Assembly: GCF_900100855.1 (NCBI RefSeq)
Contig: NZ_FNCB01000012.1
Location: 19,978-83,977 of the forward strand
Reading direction: 5' to 3'
Origin: Idiomarina zobellii
GTDB taxonomy: Bacteria; Pseudomonadota; Gammaproteobacteria; Enterobacterales; Alteromonadaceae
Length of the DNA stretch: 64,000 bases
The translations under genes were made by a program, and so were the position numbers. Positions within the stretch are counted from its first letter, which is position 1. Each line of letters begins with the position of its first letter. Below, piece after piece: positions 39,856 through 49,156 of this stretch. The notes under the pieces are model-generated. The model did no database searches. It saw only the letters and a list, made by a program, of their open reading frames with translations, and was not told the DNA's origin.

Positions 39856-39966
39856 ATGATTATCTTTGAACCCTGGTGGGTTGGCTGGTTAGCAGCTCCG
39901 GTAATAGGTACGTTAATTATCGGAGCTGCAATGGGATTGAGCGCATCAATGATGCGACAAGGTTAG
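39856..39966 (+). CDS. Small Trp-rich membrane protein, 36 residues
   Basis: A complete short frame with GGGTGA upstream of the ATG. The product starts MIIFEPWWVGWLAAPVIG, continues as one hydrophobic segment (LIIGAAMGLSASMM) and ends RQG. It sits 8 bases after the small secreted protein gene, so the two may be a two-gene unit. Function unknown; being short, its reality rests on the ribosome binding site and composition. Confidence 0.5.
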   Translation: MIIFEPWWVGWLAAPVIGTLIIGAAMGLSASMMRQG

Positions 39967-40015
39967 ACTTTTGCTAATCTGCGTGTATCTCTAAAAACAA
40001 TAATGAGGAATACGC

Positions 40016-41236
40016 ATGTTAAAGTCATTACTTGCCGCATCCATTTTGGTTGCTGTAACCGGTTGTGCAACGGCCAGCCAATCATCATCGAACGAACAAG
40101 AAACCCAATATCAAGCTTCTGAAAAAGCAGTCAATTTGGCGCATGAGTATTTGCTCGTGGATACGCATATTGATGTTCCGTATCGCATCCGTGACAAATG
40201 GGACGACGTATCTGTTGCAACCAAGGACGGTGATTTCGACTACCCAAGAGCGGTTGAAGGTGGTCTCGATGCGCCATTTATGTCCATTTATATACCAGCC
40301 TCTTATGAAGAAAGTGGTGGCAGTGTTCAGTTGGCACATGAACTAATCGATGGGATGGAAGCATTGGTTGCGCGTGCCCCTGATAAATTTGCGATGGCAT
40401 ATAGCACTGACGATATTCGTGCGAATAAGGAAAAAGGCTTAATGTCGATAGCGTTGGGCATGGAAAACGGAACCCCCATAGAAGGTGACTTGGATAACCT
40501 ACACATGTTCTATGAGCGTGGTATTCGCTACATTACGTTGGCTCACTCGCTGTCAAACCACATTTCAGACTCATCGTACGACATACGCCGCCAATGGGAT
40601 GGTTTAAGTCCTTTTGGTAAGAAGCTCGTCAAAGAGATGAACAAAGTGGGGGTGATGGTTGATGTCTCTCACATTTCAGACGATGCGTTTTACCAGGCTG
40701 TTGAAATTAGTGAAGTGCCTGTCATTGCCTCTCACTCATCGTTACGTAAGTACACACCAGGTTTTGAGCGTAATATGAGCGACGACATGCTTAAAGCTTT
40801 GGCTGAAAATGAAGGTGTGATTCAAATTAACTTTGGCTCGTCATTTCTTGCGGAACAGGCTAACCGCTACCGCGACATGATGAAAAAACGTATTAGCGCC
40901 GTGAAAGAGCAGTATGGAGCCGATAGCGAAGAAGCGAAGCGTCGCATCGCTGACATTGAAGCAAATAACCCGTATCCGTTCGCAACACTGGAAACGGTAC
41001 TGGACCATATTGACCATGTAAAAGCGCTTATTGGTGTTGAACACATTGGGGTGGGCTCTGATTACGATGGAGTAGGGGACTCTCTCCCGGTTGGATTAAA
41101 AGATGTTTCAGACTACCCAAACCTGGTTCAGGGACTGCTTGATCGTGGTTACTCTGAGAAAGAAATACAAATGATTCTCGGCGAAAACTTAATGCGTGTT
41201 TGGAAAGCGGTCGAAGATTACGCTGAAGGACACTAA
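40016..41236 (+). CDS. Membrane dipeptidase (M19), lipoprotein
   Basis: 406 residues with lipobox VTGC (Cys at residue 17). The M19 zinc ligands are present: VDTHIDVP near residue 45, Glu in GMENGTP, His in VDVSHISDDAF and in IASHSSLR, and Asp in GVGSDYDGVG. It hydrolyses dipeptides in the periplasm. ATGAGGA precedes the ATG. It stands alone before the S10 operon. Confidence 0.9.
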   Translation: MLKSLLAASILVAVTGCATASQSSSNEQETQYQASEKAVNLAHEYLLVDTHIDVPYRIRDKWDDVSVATKDGDFDYPRAVEGGLDAPFMSIYIPASYEESGGSVQLAHELIDGMEALVARAPDKFAMAYSTDDIRANKEKGLMSIALGMENGTPIEGDLDNLHMFYERGIRYITLAHSLSNHISDSSYDIRRQWDGLSPFGKKLVKEMNKVGVMVDVSHISDDAFYQAVEISEVPVIASHSSLRKYTPGFERNMSDDMLKALAENEGVIQINFGSSFLAEQANRYRDMMKKRISAVKEQYGADSEEAKRRIADIEANNPYPFATLETVLDHIDHVKALIGVEHIGVGSDYDGVGDSLPVGLKDVSDYPNLVQGLLDRGYSEKEIQMILGENLMRVWKAVEDYAEGH

Positions 41237-41253
41237 TTAAGAGCTTTTAAGCC

Positions 41254-41281
41254 TTGACACAAGGCCGCGAATCCGTATAAT
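41254..41281 (+). promoter_or_regulatory. Promoter of the S10 operon
   Basis: Consensus TTGACA and TATAAT separated by 16 bases, followed by the GC-rich discriminator TCGCGGCC. It lies 18 bases after the dipeptidase stop and about 180 bases before rpsJ. Confidence 0.85.
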
Positions 41282-41289
41282 TCGCGGCC

Positions 41290-41771
<482 letters not shown>

Positions 41772-41809
41772 GTGGGCAGTAATAGGATTACACACGAGAG
41801 GTTTTAACA

Positions 41810-42448
41810 ATGGCTATAGGTCTAGTCGGTCGTAAAGTAGGAATGACGCGTGTCTTCCAGGAAGACGGCGCTTCTGTTCCTGTTACTGTGATCGAAGTGC
41901 TGGCGAACCGTGTGACTCAGATTAAATCTGAGGAAACAGACGGTTATCGTGCCCTTCAAGTGACCACAGGCGAGAAGAAAGCAAGCCGTGTAACCAAGCC
42001 TTTAGCGGGTCACTTCGCTAAAGCTGGTACTGAGGCAGGTCGTGGTCTTTGGGAATTCCGCCTGGAAAATGGCGAAGGCGAAGACTACGCAGTTGGCGCA
42101 GAACTGACTGTTGAAGTTTTGGCAGAAGTTAAGAAAGTAGACGTTACTGGTACTTCAAAAGGTAAAGGTTTTGCTGGTGCTGTTAAGCGCTGGAACTTCC
42201 GTACCCAGGACGCTACTCACGGTAACTCATTGGCTCACCGTGCGCCGGGTTCAATCGGTCAAAACCAGTCGCCTGGTAAAGTATTCAAAGGCAAAAAAAT
42301 GGCTGGCCAAATGGGTAATGAACAAGTCACTACGCAATCACTTGAACTCGTTCGAGTTGATGCAGAGCGCAATCTTTTATTAATAAAAGGTGCGGTACCG
42401 GGAGCAACCGGTGGTGATGTTATCGTTAAACCTGCGGTCAAGGCATAA
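41810..42448 (+). CDS. rplC: 50S ribosomal protein uL3
   Basis: 212 residues (E. coli 209). [13 protein letters not shown] at the start, and [20 protein letters not shown] with the Gln that PrmB methylates in E. coli. It reaches the peptidyl-transferase centre with a long loop. Confidence 0.98.
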   Translation: MAIGLVGRKVGMTRVFQEDGASVPVTVIEVLANRVTQIKSEETDGYRALQVTTGEKKASRVTKPLAGHFAKAGTEAGRGLWEFRLENGEGEDYAVGAELTVEVLAEVKKVDVTGTSKGKGFAGAVKRWNFRTQDATHGNSLAHRAPGSIGQNQSPGKVFKGKKMAGQMGNEQVTTQSLELVRVDAERNLLLIKGAVPGATGGDVIVKPAVKA

Positions 42449-42466
42449 CGTCTGAGGAGAATAGTG

Positions 42467-43072
42467 ATGGAATTAACATTGAAAGACGCAAAAGGCGGTC
42501 TTGAGGTTTCCGAAGCTACCTTTGGACGTGAGTTTAATGAAGCCCTTGTCCATCAAGTAGTTGTAGCATACGCTGCAGGTGCTCGTCAGGGCACTAAAGC
42601 TCAGAAGACTCGTTCTGAAGTAGCAGGTGGCGGTAAGAAACCTTGGCGTCAAAAAGGGACTGGTCGTGCTCGTGCGGGTACTATCCGTAGTCCAATCTGG
42701 CGTTCTGGTGGTGCAACGTTTGCGGCTAAACCGCAAAATCACACCCAGAAAGTTAACAAGAAAATGTACCGTGGTGCGATTAAAAGCATCCTTTCAGAGC
42801 TCATTCGCCAAGAGCGTTTGGTCGTTGTTGAGAAGTTTGGTGTTGAAGCGCCAAAAACGAAGCAACTGGCTGCGAAGCTTAAAGAAATGGATATGAATGA
42901 CGTTTTAATCGTGACCAAAGAAGTTGATGAGAACCTATTCTTAGCGTCTCGCAACTTGCATAAAGTCGACGTGCGTGACGTTCAGGGTATCGACCCTGTC
43001 AGTCTGATTGCTTTCGAAAAAGTATTGATGACTGCAGACGCCGTCAAGCAGCTTGAGGAGGTGTTATCATGA
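42467..43072 (+). CDS. rplD: 50S ribosomal protein uL4
   Basis: 201 residues from the ATG at 42467, behind GAGGAG; the GTG three bases earlier would add one residue. The exit-tunnel loop carries [19 protein letters not shown]. In E. coli L4 represses its own operon through the S10 leader, and the leader here has a matching hairpin. It overlaps rplW by 4 bases. Confidence 0.98.
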   Translation: MELTLKDAKGGLEVSEATFGREFNEALVHQVVVAYAAGARQGTKAQKTRSEVAGGGKKPWRQKGTGRARAGTIRSPIWRSGGATFAAKPQNHTQKVNKKMYRGAIKSILSELIRQERLVVVEKFGVEAPKTKQLAAKLKEMDMNDVLIVTKEVDENLFLASRNLHKVDVRDVQGIDPVSLIAFEKVLMTADAVKQLEEVLS

Positions 43073-43371
43073 TGCGCGAAGAACGTTTGCTTAATGTGAT
43101 TGTAGCACCTCACGTTTCGGAAAAGTCGACAATGACTGCTGAAGGCAACAACACTGTTGTATTCAAAGTTGCTGTTGATGCGACAAAAGCCGAAATCAAA
43201 GCAGCTGTCGAAAAACTTTTTGAAGTTGAAGTCAAAAACGTACGTACCGTCAAAGTTAAAGGTAAAACCAAGCGTACCGGTTTCCGTTTCGGAAAGCGTA
43301 ACGACTGGAAAAAAGCGTATGTTGCCTTGAAAGAAGGTGCTGACATTGACTTCGCTGGCGGCGCTGAGTAA
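43069..43371 (+). CDS. rplW: 50S ribosomal protein uL23
   Basis: 100 residues as in E. coli; [19 protein letters not shown] at the start. It lies at the tunnel exit and docks trigger factor and SRP. Its start overlaps the rplD stop by 4 bases. Confidence 0.98.
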   Translation: MMREERLLNVIVAPHVSEKSTMTAEGNNTVVFKVAVDATKAEIKAAVEKLFEVEVKNVRTVKVKGKTKRTGFRFGKRNDWKKAYVALKEGADIDFAGGAE

Positions 43372-43385
43372 CAGGAGGAATAAAC

Positions 43386-44210
43386 ATGGCTGTAGTTAAA
43401 AGTAAGCCTACGTCTCCGGGTCAACGCCACAAGATAAAAGTCGTTGGTCAGGATCTGTACAAAGGCAAGCCTTACGCACCATTGCTGGAAAAGAACAGCA
43501 AGTCTGGTGGTCGTAACAATAACGGTCGTATTACGGTTCGTCATATCGGCGGTGGTCACAAGCACCATTACCGTATTATCGACTTTAAACGTAATAAAGA
43601 CGGCATTCCTGCAAAAGTGGAGCGTATTGAATACGATCCGAACCGTTCAGCAAACATTGCTTTGGTTCTGTATGCAGACGGTGAACGCCGTTACATTTTA
43701 GCGCCTAAGAACTTGAAAGTGGGTGACCGCATTCAATCTGGTTCAGATGCGCCTATTAAACCAGGTAACACTTTGCCAATGCGTAATATCCCAGTGGGTA
43801 GTGTTGTGCACGCTGTTGAATTACAGCCTGGTAAAGGTGCGCAGATGGCTCGTTCAGCTGGTGCATATTGCCAAATCTTGGCTCGTGATGGTGCTTATGT
43901 AACCATTCGCTTGCGCTCTGGTGAAATGCGTCGTGTTCAAGCTGAAGGCCGCGCTACTCTTGGTGAAGTTGGTAACGCAGAACACATGCTGCGTCAATTG
44001 GGTAAAGCTGGTGCAAACCGCTGGCGTGGTATTCGTCCTACCGTACGTGGTGTGGCGATGAACCCAGTTGATCACCCACATGGTGGTGGTGAAGGCCGTA
44101 CTTCTGGTGGTCGTCACCCAGTAAGTCCATGGGGCACGCCGACCAAGGGCTACAAAACCCGTAAGAACAAGCGTACTGATAAGTTCATCGTACGTCGTCG
44201 CAACAAATAA
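43386..44210 (+). CDS. rplB: 50S ribosomal protein uL2
   Basis: 274 residues (E. coli 273). The peptidyl-transferase-side segment [15 protein letters not shown] is intact, including the conserved histidine. AGGAGG precedes the ATG. Confidence 0.98.
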   Translation: MAVVKSKPTSPGQRHKIKVVGQDLYKGKPYAPLLEKNSKSGGRNNNGRITVRHIGGGHKHHYRIIDFKRNKDGIPAKVERIEYDPNRSANIALVLYADGERRYILAPKNLKVGDRIQSGSDAPIKPGNTLPMRNIPVGSVVHAVELQPGKGAQMARSAGAYCQILARDGAYVTIRLRSGEMRRVQAEGRATLGEVGNAEHMLRQLGKAGANRWRGIRPTVRGVAMNPVDHPHGGGEGRTSGGRHPVSPWGTPTKGYKTRKNKRTDKFIVRRRNK

Positions 44211-44226
44211 GAGTTGAGGATTAAAC

Positions 44227-44505
44227 ATGCCACGTTCTCTTAAAAAAGGTCCATTTATAGACCTTCACCTGCTAAATAAGGTGGAGAAAGCGTTGGAAGC
44301 CGGGGATAAAAAGCCAATTAAAACTTGGTCCCGTCGTTCAATGATCATCCCTGATATGATCGGTTTGACTATCGCTGTTCACAACGGTCGTCAACACGTT
44401 CCGGTTTTCGTTTCAGACGAAATGATCGGTCATAAGCTGGGCGAATTCGCACCAACCCGTACTTATCGCGGCCATGCTGCTGATAAGAAAGCGAAGAAAC
44501 GGTAA
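44227..44505 (+). CDS. rpsS: 30S ribosomal protein uS19
   Basis: 92 residues as in E. coli: [19 protein letters not shown] at the start and [18 protein letters not shown] at the end. It binds the 16S 3' domain with S13. Confidence 0.98.
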   Translation: MPRSLKKGPFIDLHLLNKVEKALEAGDKKPIKTWSRRSMIIPDMIGLTIAVHNGRQHVPVFVSDEMIGHKLGEFAPTRTYRGHAADKKAKKR

Positions 44506-44518
44506 GAGGTAGAGAGTG

Positions 44519-44851
44519 ATGGAAGCAATTGCTAAACACCAATTTGCCCGCGTTTCTGCTCAAAAGGGCCGTTTGGTCGCAGACCAAATCCGTGGACTTC
44601 CAGTAGAAAAAGCACTGGATATCCTGGCATACAGCCCAAAAGCAGCTGCTGGCTTAATTAAGAAAGTTTTAGAGTCAGCAATCGCGAACGCGGAGCACAA
44701 CGAAGGTGCGGACATCGATGAGCTGAAAGTTGCTAAGATCTTCTTAGACGAAGGTCCTACAATGAAGCGCATCAAGCCACGTGCGAAAGGCCGTGCCGAT
44801 CGTATCTTTAAGCGCACCAGCCACATTACTGTGGTCGTGTCGGATAGCTAG
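44519..44851 (+). CDS. rplV: 50S ribosomal protein uL22
   Basis: 110 residues from the ATG at 44519, as in E. coli; a GTG three bases upstream is less likely. The beta-hairpin loop that lines the tunnel contains [18 protein letters not shown]. Confidence 0.98.
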   Translation: MEAIAKHQFARVSAQKGRLVADQIRGLPVEKALDILAYSPKAAAGLIKKVLESAIANAEHNEGADIDELKVAKIFLDEGPTMKRIKPRAKGRADRIFKRTSHITVVVSDS

Positions 44852-44861
44852 GAGATAAATT

Positions 44862-45542
44862 ATGGGTCAGAAAGTACATCCTAATGGTATTCGCCTAGGT
44901 ATCTCCAGACCATGGAATGCAACCTGGTATGCGAATACAAATGAGTTTGCTGATAACCTACACAGTGACCATCAGGTACGTAAGTTCCTGACAAAAGAAC
45001 TGCGTAACGCATCAGTATCTCGTATCGTTATCGATCGTCCTGCGAAAAGTGTTCGTGTGACAATTCACACTGCACGCCCAGGCGTTGTTATCGGTAAAAA
45101 AGGCGAAGACGTAGAAAAGCTACGTAAACAAGTTCAGAAATTGACTGGCGCACCGTCGCAAATCAATATTTCTGAAGTACGTAAGCCTGAACTGGATTCA
45201 CAGCTTGTTGCTGATAACATTGCTGGTCAGTTAGAGCGTCGTGTTATGTTCCGTCGTGCAATGAAGCGTGCTGTACAGAACGCTATTCGCTTAGGTGCTA
45301 AAGGTATCAAAGTTGAAGTTAGCGGTCGTTTAGGCGGCGCAGAAATCGCACGTACTGAGTGGTATCGTGAAGGTCGTGTACCTCTGCACACATTACGTGC
45401 GGATATTGATTACTCGACTTCAGAAGCGAACACCACTTACGGTATCATCGGTGTGAAGGTCTGGATTTTCCGTGGCGAGGTTTTAGGTGGCCTGCCAACA
45501 GAAGAAAAGCCAGCTCCTAAGCGCGGCAAAAACCGTAAGTAA
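44862..45542 (+). CDS. rpsC: 30S ribosomal protein uS3
   Basis: 226 residues (E. coli 233). Type II KH domain with [14 protein letters not shown], then the C-terminal domain ending in a basic tail. It is at the mRNA entry channel. Ten bases after rplV. Confidence 0.98.
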   Translation: MGQKVHPNGIRLGISRPWNATWYANTNEFADNLHSDHQVRKFLTKELRNASVSRIVIDRPAKSVRVTIHTARPGVVIGKKGEDVEKLRKQVQKLTGAPSQINISEVRKPELDSQLVADNIAGQLERRVMFRRAMKRAVQNAIRLGAKGIKVEVSGRLGGAEIARTEWYREGRVPLHTLRADIDYSTSEANTTYGIIGVKVWIFRGEVLGGLPTEEKPAPKRGKNRK

Positions 45543-45553
45543 GGAGAGACGAT

Positions 45554-45967
45554 ATGTTACAACCTAAGCGTACAAAATTCCGTAAGGTTCACACAGGCCG
45601 CAACCGTGGTCTGGCGCAGTCTGGTAACAAAGTCAGCTTCGGTTCATACGGTTTAAAAGCAACTGACCGCGGTCGTATGACTGCACGTCAAATCGAAGCA
45701 GGCCGTCGTGCAATGACTCGTCACGTTAAGCGTCAGGGTAAAATCTGGATCCGTGTATTCCCAGACAAACCTATTACCAAGAAGCCTTTAGAAGTTCGTA
45801 TGGGTAAAGGTAAAGGTAACGTTGAATACTGGGTTGCTCAGATTCAACCAGGTCGCGTTCTGTATGAAATGGACGGTGTTCCTGAAGAGTTGGCACGTGA
45901 AGCGTTCCGCTTAGCGGCACGTAAACTGCCTTTCAAAACAACCTTTGTGACTCGGACGGTAATGTGA
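45554..45967 (+). CDS. rplP: 50S ribosomal protein uL16
   Basis: 137 residues (E. coli 136); [19 protein letters not shown] at the start. The loop [18 protein letters not shown] bears an Arg position known to be hydroxylated in E. coli. Its TGA overlaps the rpmC ATG by one base. Confidence 0.98.
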   Translation: MLQPKRTKFRKVHTGRNRGLAQSGNKVSFGSYGLKATDRGRMTARQIEAGRRAMTRHVKRQGKIWIRVFPDKPITKKPLEVRMGKGKGNVEYWVAQIQPGRVLYEMDGVPEELAREAFRLAARKLPFKTTFVTRTVM

Positions 45968-46158
45968 TGAAAGCAAGTGAACTGAAAGAAAAAACCGTTG
46001 AGCAGCTGCAAGAAGAATTGCTGAACCTACGTCGTGAGCAGTTTAATCTGCGCATGCAGGCGGCAACTGGTCAGCTGAATCAGACTCACATGATGAAACA
46101 AGTGCGTCGCAATATCGCACGTGTTAAAACCATCTTAAATGAGAAGGCAGGTGCGTAA
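45967..46158 (+). CDS. rpmC: 50S ribosomal protein uL29
   Basis: 63 residues as in E. coli from the ATG at 45967; coiled two-helix protein with [19 protein letters not shown] three bases upstream is possible. Its stop overlaps the rpsQ start. Confidence 0.97.
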   Translation: MKASELKEKTVEQLQEELLNLRREQFNLRMQAATGQLNQTHMMKQVRRNIARVKTILNEKAGA

Positions 46159-46421
46159 TGGCTGAAGAAAAACGTGTTCGTACTCTGCAAGGCAAAGTTG
46201 TCAGCGATAAGATGGATAAAACCATCACTGTAGCTGTTGAACGTCGTGTAAAGCACCCGGTATACGGGAAGTACGTCACGCGTACAACTAAGGTACACGC
46301 GCATGACGAAGACAATCAAGTTAAACAGGGCGATACCGTGATTGTTCGCGAATGTCGTCCTCTGTCTAAGAACAAATCTTGGACATTGGTTGAAATTGTA
46401 GAGCGTGCAACTGTTGTCTAA
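46158..46421 (+). CDS. rpsQ: 30S ribosomal protein uS17
   Basis: 87 residues (E. coli 84); [18 protein letters not shown] and the [10 protein letters not shown] segment are diagnostic. Last gene of the S10 operon; a strong terminator follows 24 bases later, and spc resumes only 7.6 kb away. Confidence 0.98.
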   Translation: MAEEKRVRTLQGKVVSDKMDKTITVAVERRVKHPVYGKYVTRTTKVHAHDEDNQVKQGDTVIVRECRPLSKNKSWTLVEIVERATVV

Positions 46422-46445
46422 ACGCAGATAACGAAGTAGAAAATA

Positions 46446-46476
46446 AAAAGGCCTCCCTTGCGGAGGCCTTTTTTTT
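46446..46476 (+). terminator. Intrinsic terminator of the S10 operon
   Basis: AAAAAGGCCTCC-CTTG-CGGAGGCC followed by eight T. It closes S10 transcription before the porin gene. Confidence 0.95.
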
Positions 46477-46577
46477 GATCTAAGCCTTTACTTAGTAAGT
46501 ACAAATATCTGAATTTAAAATAGAATTATTTCAGATAAATAGCGTAGTTATTACGCCTTACCTGTAAGGAGACATCT

Positions 46578-47984
46578 ATGTCAAAAAGTCTTTTTTTCGC
46601 AGCTACCATGCTTGCTGCGTCTCCGGTGCTTGCGGCTCCGCAAGACGAAGGGTCTGTTAAAGATGAGATTCAAGCATTAAAAGAGCGTCTGGCTGAGCTT
46701 GAACAACGCCTAGCCGAGAAAGAACAAGAGGAAAAGGAAAAAGTCGTTGTTGTAGAGAAACGAAAGGTCTCAGAAGACGCGACGGTTGACGAAAAAGCTG
46801 AAACTCGCACCGTTGCCTATGATACAGGTGTTCATGCACGATTAGATAAATTAGAGAAGAAAACTGAAGAGAACGAAAACTGGCCTATTAAAATTCATGG
46901 TGCGGTGCGTTTTCAATATGAATACAACGACTACAACTCAGGTAATGAAAACAGGGGCGGTGACTTAGACTTTGATATTTTCCGCCTTAACTTCGATGGT
47001 GAAATTGGTGACGTGATTCTTTCTGCAGAATACCGTTGGTTCCATTATATGGACGTGGTCAAGCACGCTTGGTTCGGTTATAACTTTACCGACAATTGGC
47101 AAGGCCAGGTTGGTGTAGTGAAAGTACCTTTCGGTAATATGCCTTACAACTCACACAGTTACTTCTTTAACTCTACATTCTACGTAGGCTTAGAAGACGA
47201 GCATGATAACGGTATTCGTTTGCGCTACCGTAGCGACGACTGGCACTTCGATATTGCTTATCATAAGTCAGATGAGCAGGGTGGCGTTGATGGCTCTACC
47301 AGTGACCGTACAGCCCGTTATAACTATGACACTGTAGGTGTTCGAGCTCCGGGACAGGGGGCTTATGATACGCCGGCGCTACCAATTGGCGAGAGTAATA
47401 GTTATGCGCTGCGTGGTGCGCATATTTTCAGTTTCAGCGACGATCATAATTTAGAAGTCGGTTTGTCCGCTCAAGGTAACAATTATTACTCCGGAAGTGC
47501 TGCTGACGGTTTCTCAGCGCTACAGCAATTTGAAAACCAAAATGTTGGTAACCGCTTCGCGTGGGGCGCGCATGGTAACTACAATAACGGCCCCTGGAAT
47601 GTGCAACTCCAGTATGCCGATTACGAGTATGACTTAGAGGTTGAGAATACAGGCGTTTATATGGGGGCTTATGCCTACTACGACGCAATTCCAACTGAAG
47701 CGAAAATCTACACAGGTAACGTTGCGTATACATTACCGGTAGAAATAGGACCAATTACCAGCCTGACATTCTACAATGATCATAGCATTATTACCGACAA
47801 AGCAGGCTATCAAGATGATACTTGGATGAATGTCCTAGGTGTCGCGGTAGCAGCAGGTGGTGGTTTTTATACCTATGTTGACTTTGTTAGAGCGAAAAAC
47901 CAACCCTTCATAGGTGGTAACATTGCAACCGATGGTGGTGAGGTTAATAACCGCTTTAATATCAACTTTGGTTATTACTTCTAA
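46578..47984 (+). CDS. Porin with N-terminal coiled coil (OprO/OprP-like)
   Basis: 468 residues; signal peptide ends at PVLA. Residues about 27-80 form a highly charged coiled coil (Glu/Lys-rich heptads), as in trimeric porins of the phosphate-selective porin O/P type. The rest is a beta-barrel with alternating aromatic strands and a final Phe (NFGYYF), the outer-membrane assembly signal. Substrate not deducible. It has its own ribosome binding site (AAGGAG) and ends at a terminator shared with convergent mnhG. Confidence 0.85.
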   Translation: MSKSLFFAATMLAASPVLAAPQDEGSVKDEIQALKERLAELEQRLAEKEQEEKEKVVVVEKRKVSEDATVDEKAETRTVAYDTGVHARLDKLEKKTEENENWPIKIHGAVRFQYEYNDYNSGNENRGGDLDFDIFRLNFDGEIGDVILSAEYRWFHYMDVVKHAWFGYNFTDNWQGQVGVVKVPFGNMPYNSHSYFFNSTFYVGLEDEHDNGIRLRYRSDDWHFDIAYHKSDEQGGVDGSTSDRTARYNYDTVGVRAPGQGAYDTPALPIGESNSYALRGAHIFSFSDDHNLEVGLSAQGNNYYSGSAADGFSALQQFENQNVGNRFAWGAHGNYNNGPWNVQLQYADYEYDLEVENTGVYMGAYAYYDAIPTEAKIYTGNVAYTLPVEIGPITSLTFYNDHSIITDKAGYQDDTWMNVLGVAVAAGGGFYTYVDFVRAKNQPFIGGNIATDGGEVNNRFNINFGYYF

Positions 47985-48001
47985 AAGAAGTCTACTTGAA
48001 G

Positions 48002-48031
48002 AAAAAACCGACTCTCAGGAGTCGGTTTTTT
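48002..48031. terminator. Bidirectional terminator between porin and mnhG
   Basis: AAAAAACCGACTC-TCAG-GAGTCGG followed by T6; A-run on one side and T-run on the other serve both strands. The TGA stop of mnhG lies inside the loop. Confidence 0.93.
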
Positions 48032-48392
48032 CATGCTCGTAAGCATCACCTTCTTTGCGAAAATCTCTGGTTTTATGGAACATCTTAAGCTCTGTATGTA
48101 AAGCCGCCTTGGCCATTATATGAGCGCTAATAGGTGCGGTTAAGAATAGAAAGATAGCAATGAGTAGCTCACTCAAAGACAGTCCATTTTGCAGACTCAT
48201 TACAATAATTGTGGCGATAACAATACCGCCAATACCGAGGGTTGTGTTTTTTGTTGGTGCATGCAGTCGGGTAAAGAAGTCAGGCAGAACCGCGAGTCCT
48301 AAAGAACCGATAAACGCAAAGATTGCGCCTAGTAAGATAAAGAATCCAACCAGCCATTGACTCCATACGGGTAATTCGTTTAATGCATCCAT
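48015..48392 (-). CDS. mnhG: Mrp/Mnh antiporter subunit G
   Basis: 125 residues with three membrane segments and the family start of PhaG/MnhG (FILLGAIFAFIGSLGLAVLPDFFTRLHAPTK, here seen as the segments LGLAVLPDFF and RLHAPTKNTTLG). It is the last of the mnh operon, 12 bases after mnhF. The Mrp complex exchanges Na+ for protons across the inner membrane. Confidence 0.92.
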   Translation of the reverse strand: MDALNELPVWSQWLVGFFILLGAIFAFIGSLGLAVLPDFFTRLHAPTKNTTLGIGGIVIATIIVMSLQNGLSLSELLIAIFLFLTAPISAHIMAKAALHTELKMFHKTRDFRKEGDAYEHEKTDS

Positions 48393-48404
48393 AATGTGAG
48401 CCCT

Positions 48405-48674
48405 TTATTCGATGAGGTCGCCGCGTAATAGAAACTTACCTGCGGCAATAGTGCCAACAAAGCCAAACATCGCTATCAGCAGTGCGGCTTCGAAATAAGT
48501 TTGAGTACTTTGATAAAGCCCTAGCAATAAAAGTAATGCCAGAGAATTTATGTAAATAGTATCTAGCGCCAAAATTCGGTCCGGCAGATCAGGCCCTTTT
48601 ACGAGTCGCCAGAAATTCATCAGTATAGCCAGGCTAAACAGCAAAAAAGCAATTTGCAGTAATGTACCTAACAT
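48405..48674 (-). CDS. mnhF: Mrp/Mnh antiporter subunit F
   Basis: 89 residues, three membrane segments, with the family motif RLVKGPDLPDRILALDT. It overlaps mnhE by 7 bases. Confidence 0.92.
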   Translation of the reverse strand: MLGTLLQIAFLLFSLAILMNFWRLVKGPDLPDRILALDTIYINSLALLLLLGLYQSTQTYFEAALLIAMFGFVGTIAAGKFLLRGDLIE

Positions 48675-49156
48675 TGGAATATCTCCTTTAATCTGCGCTC
48701 GTAGCGGTGACGGATAGTTTCAATTACCTCATTGGGGTCTTCCTCTGAAAAAGCGTGTATCAAAATGCCTTTTCTCCCACGAGTGATTTCACAAGAAACC
48801 GTACCTGGCGTCAGTGTTATAGTACTGGCGAGAATAGTCACCGGTAGCTCTTCTTTCATATCCAGTGGAAACACGAAGAAAGCGGGTTTGATAGAACGCC
48901 GTTTCCCGACAATAAGTACTGCGACTTTAAAGTTGGCAATAATAATGTCGTAGAGCAGAATAAAGAAATAAACAACAGCAAGGTGCGGCTTCTTGACCGT
49001 CGCGAAGTTTGGCCAGGCTGGTTTGAATAAAATGGGAATAGACAAAGCGACGATTATTCCAAGTAAGACCACTCCCGGGCTTACCGAGTTAAACAATAAA
49101 AGCCAAATAATCAGCAAGAAAAGGCTTAATATAGGTGCCGGTAACAGTTTATTCAT
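48668..49156 (-). CDS. mnhE: Mrp/Mnh antiporter subunit E
   Basis: 162 residues; N-terminal membrane segments and the cytoplasmic part with ITLTPGTVSCEI, a family signature. It overlaps mnhD by 8 bases. Confidence 0.92.
   Translation of the reverse strand: MNKLLPAPILSLFLLIIWLLLFNSVSPGVVLLGIIVALSIPILFKPAWPNFATVKKPHLAVVYFFILLYDIIIANFKVAVLIVGKRRSIKPAFFVFPLDMKEELPVTILASTITLTPGTVSCEITRGRKGILIHAFSEEDPNEVIETIRHRYERRLKEIFQC

Noticed and set aside
43110..43568. 152-codon minus-strand frame across rplW and rplB
   Set aside because: Antisense to conserved r-protein genes, with a Thr-rich composition typical of shadow frames.
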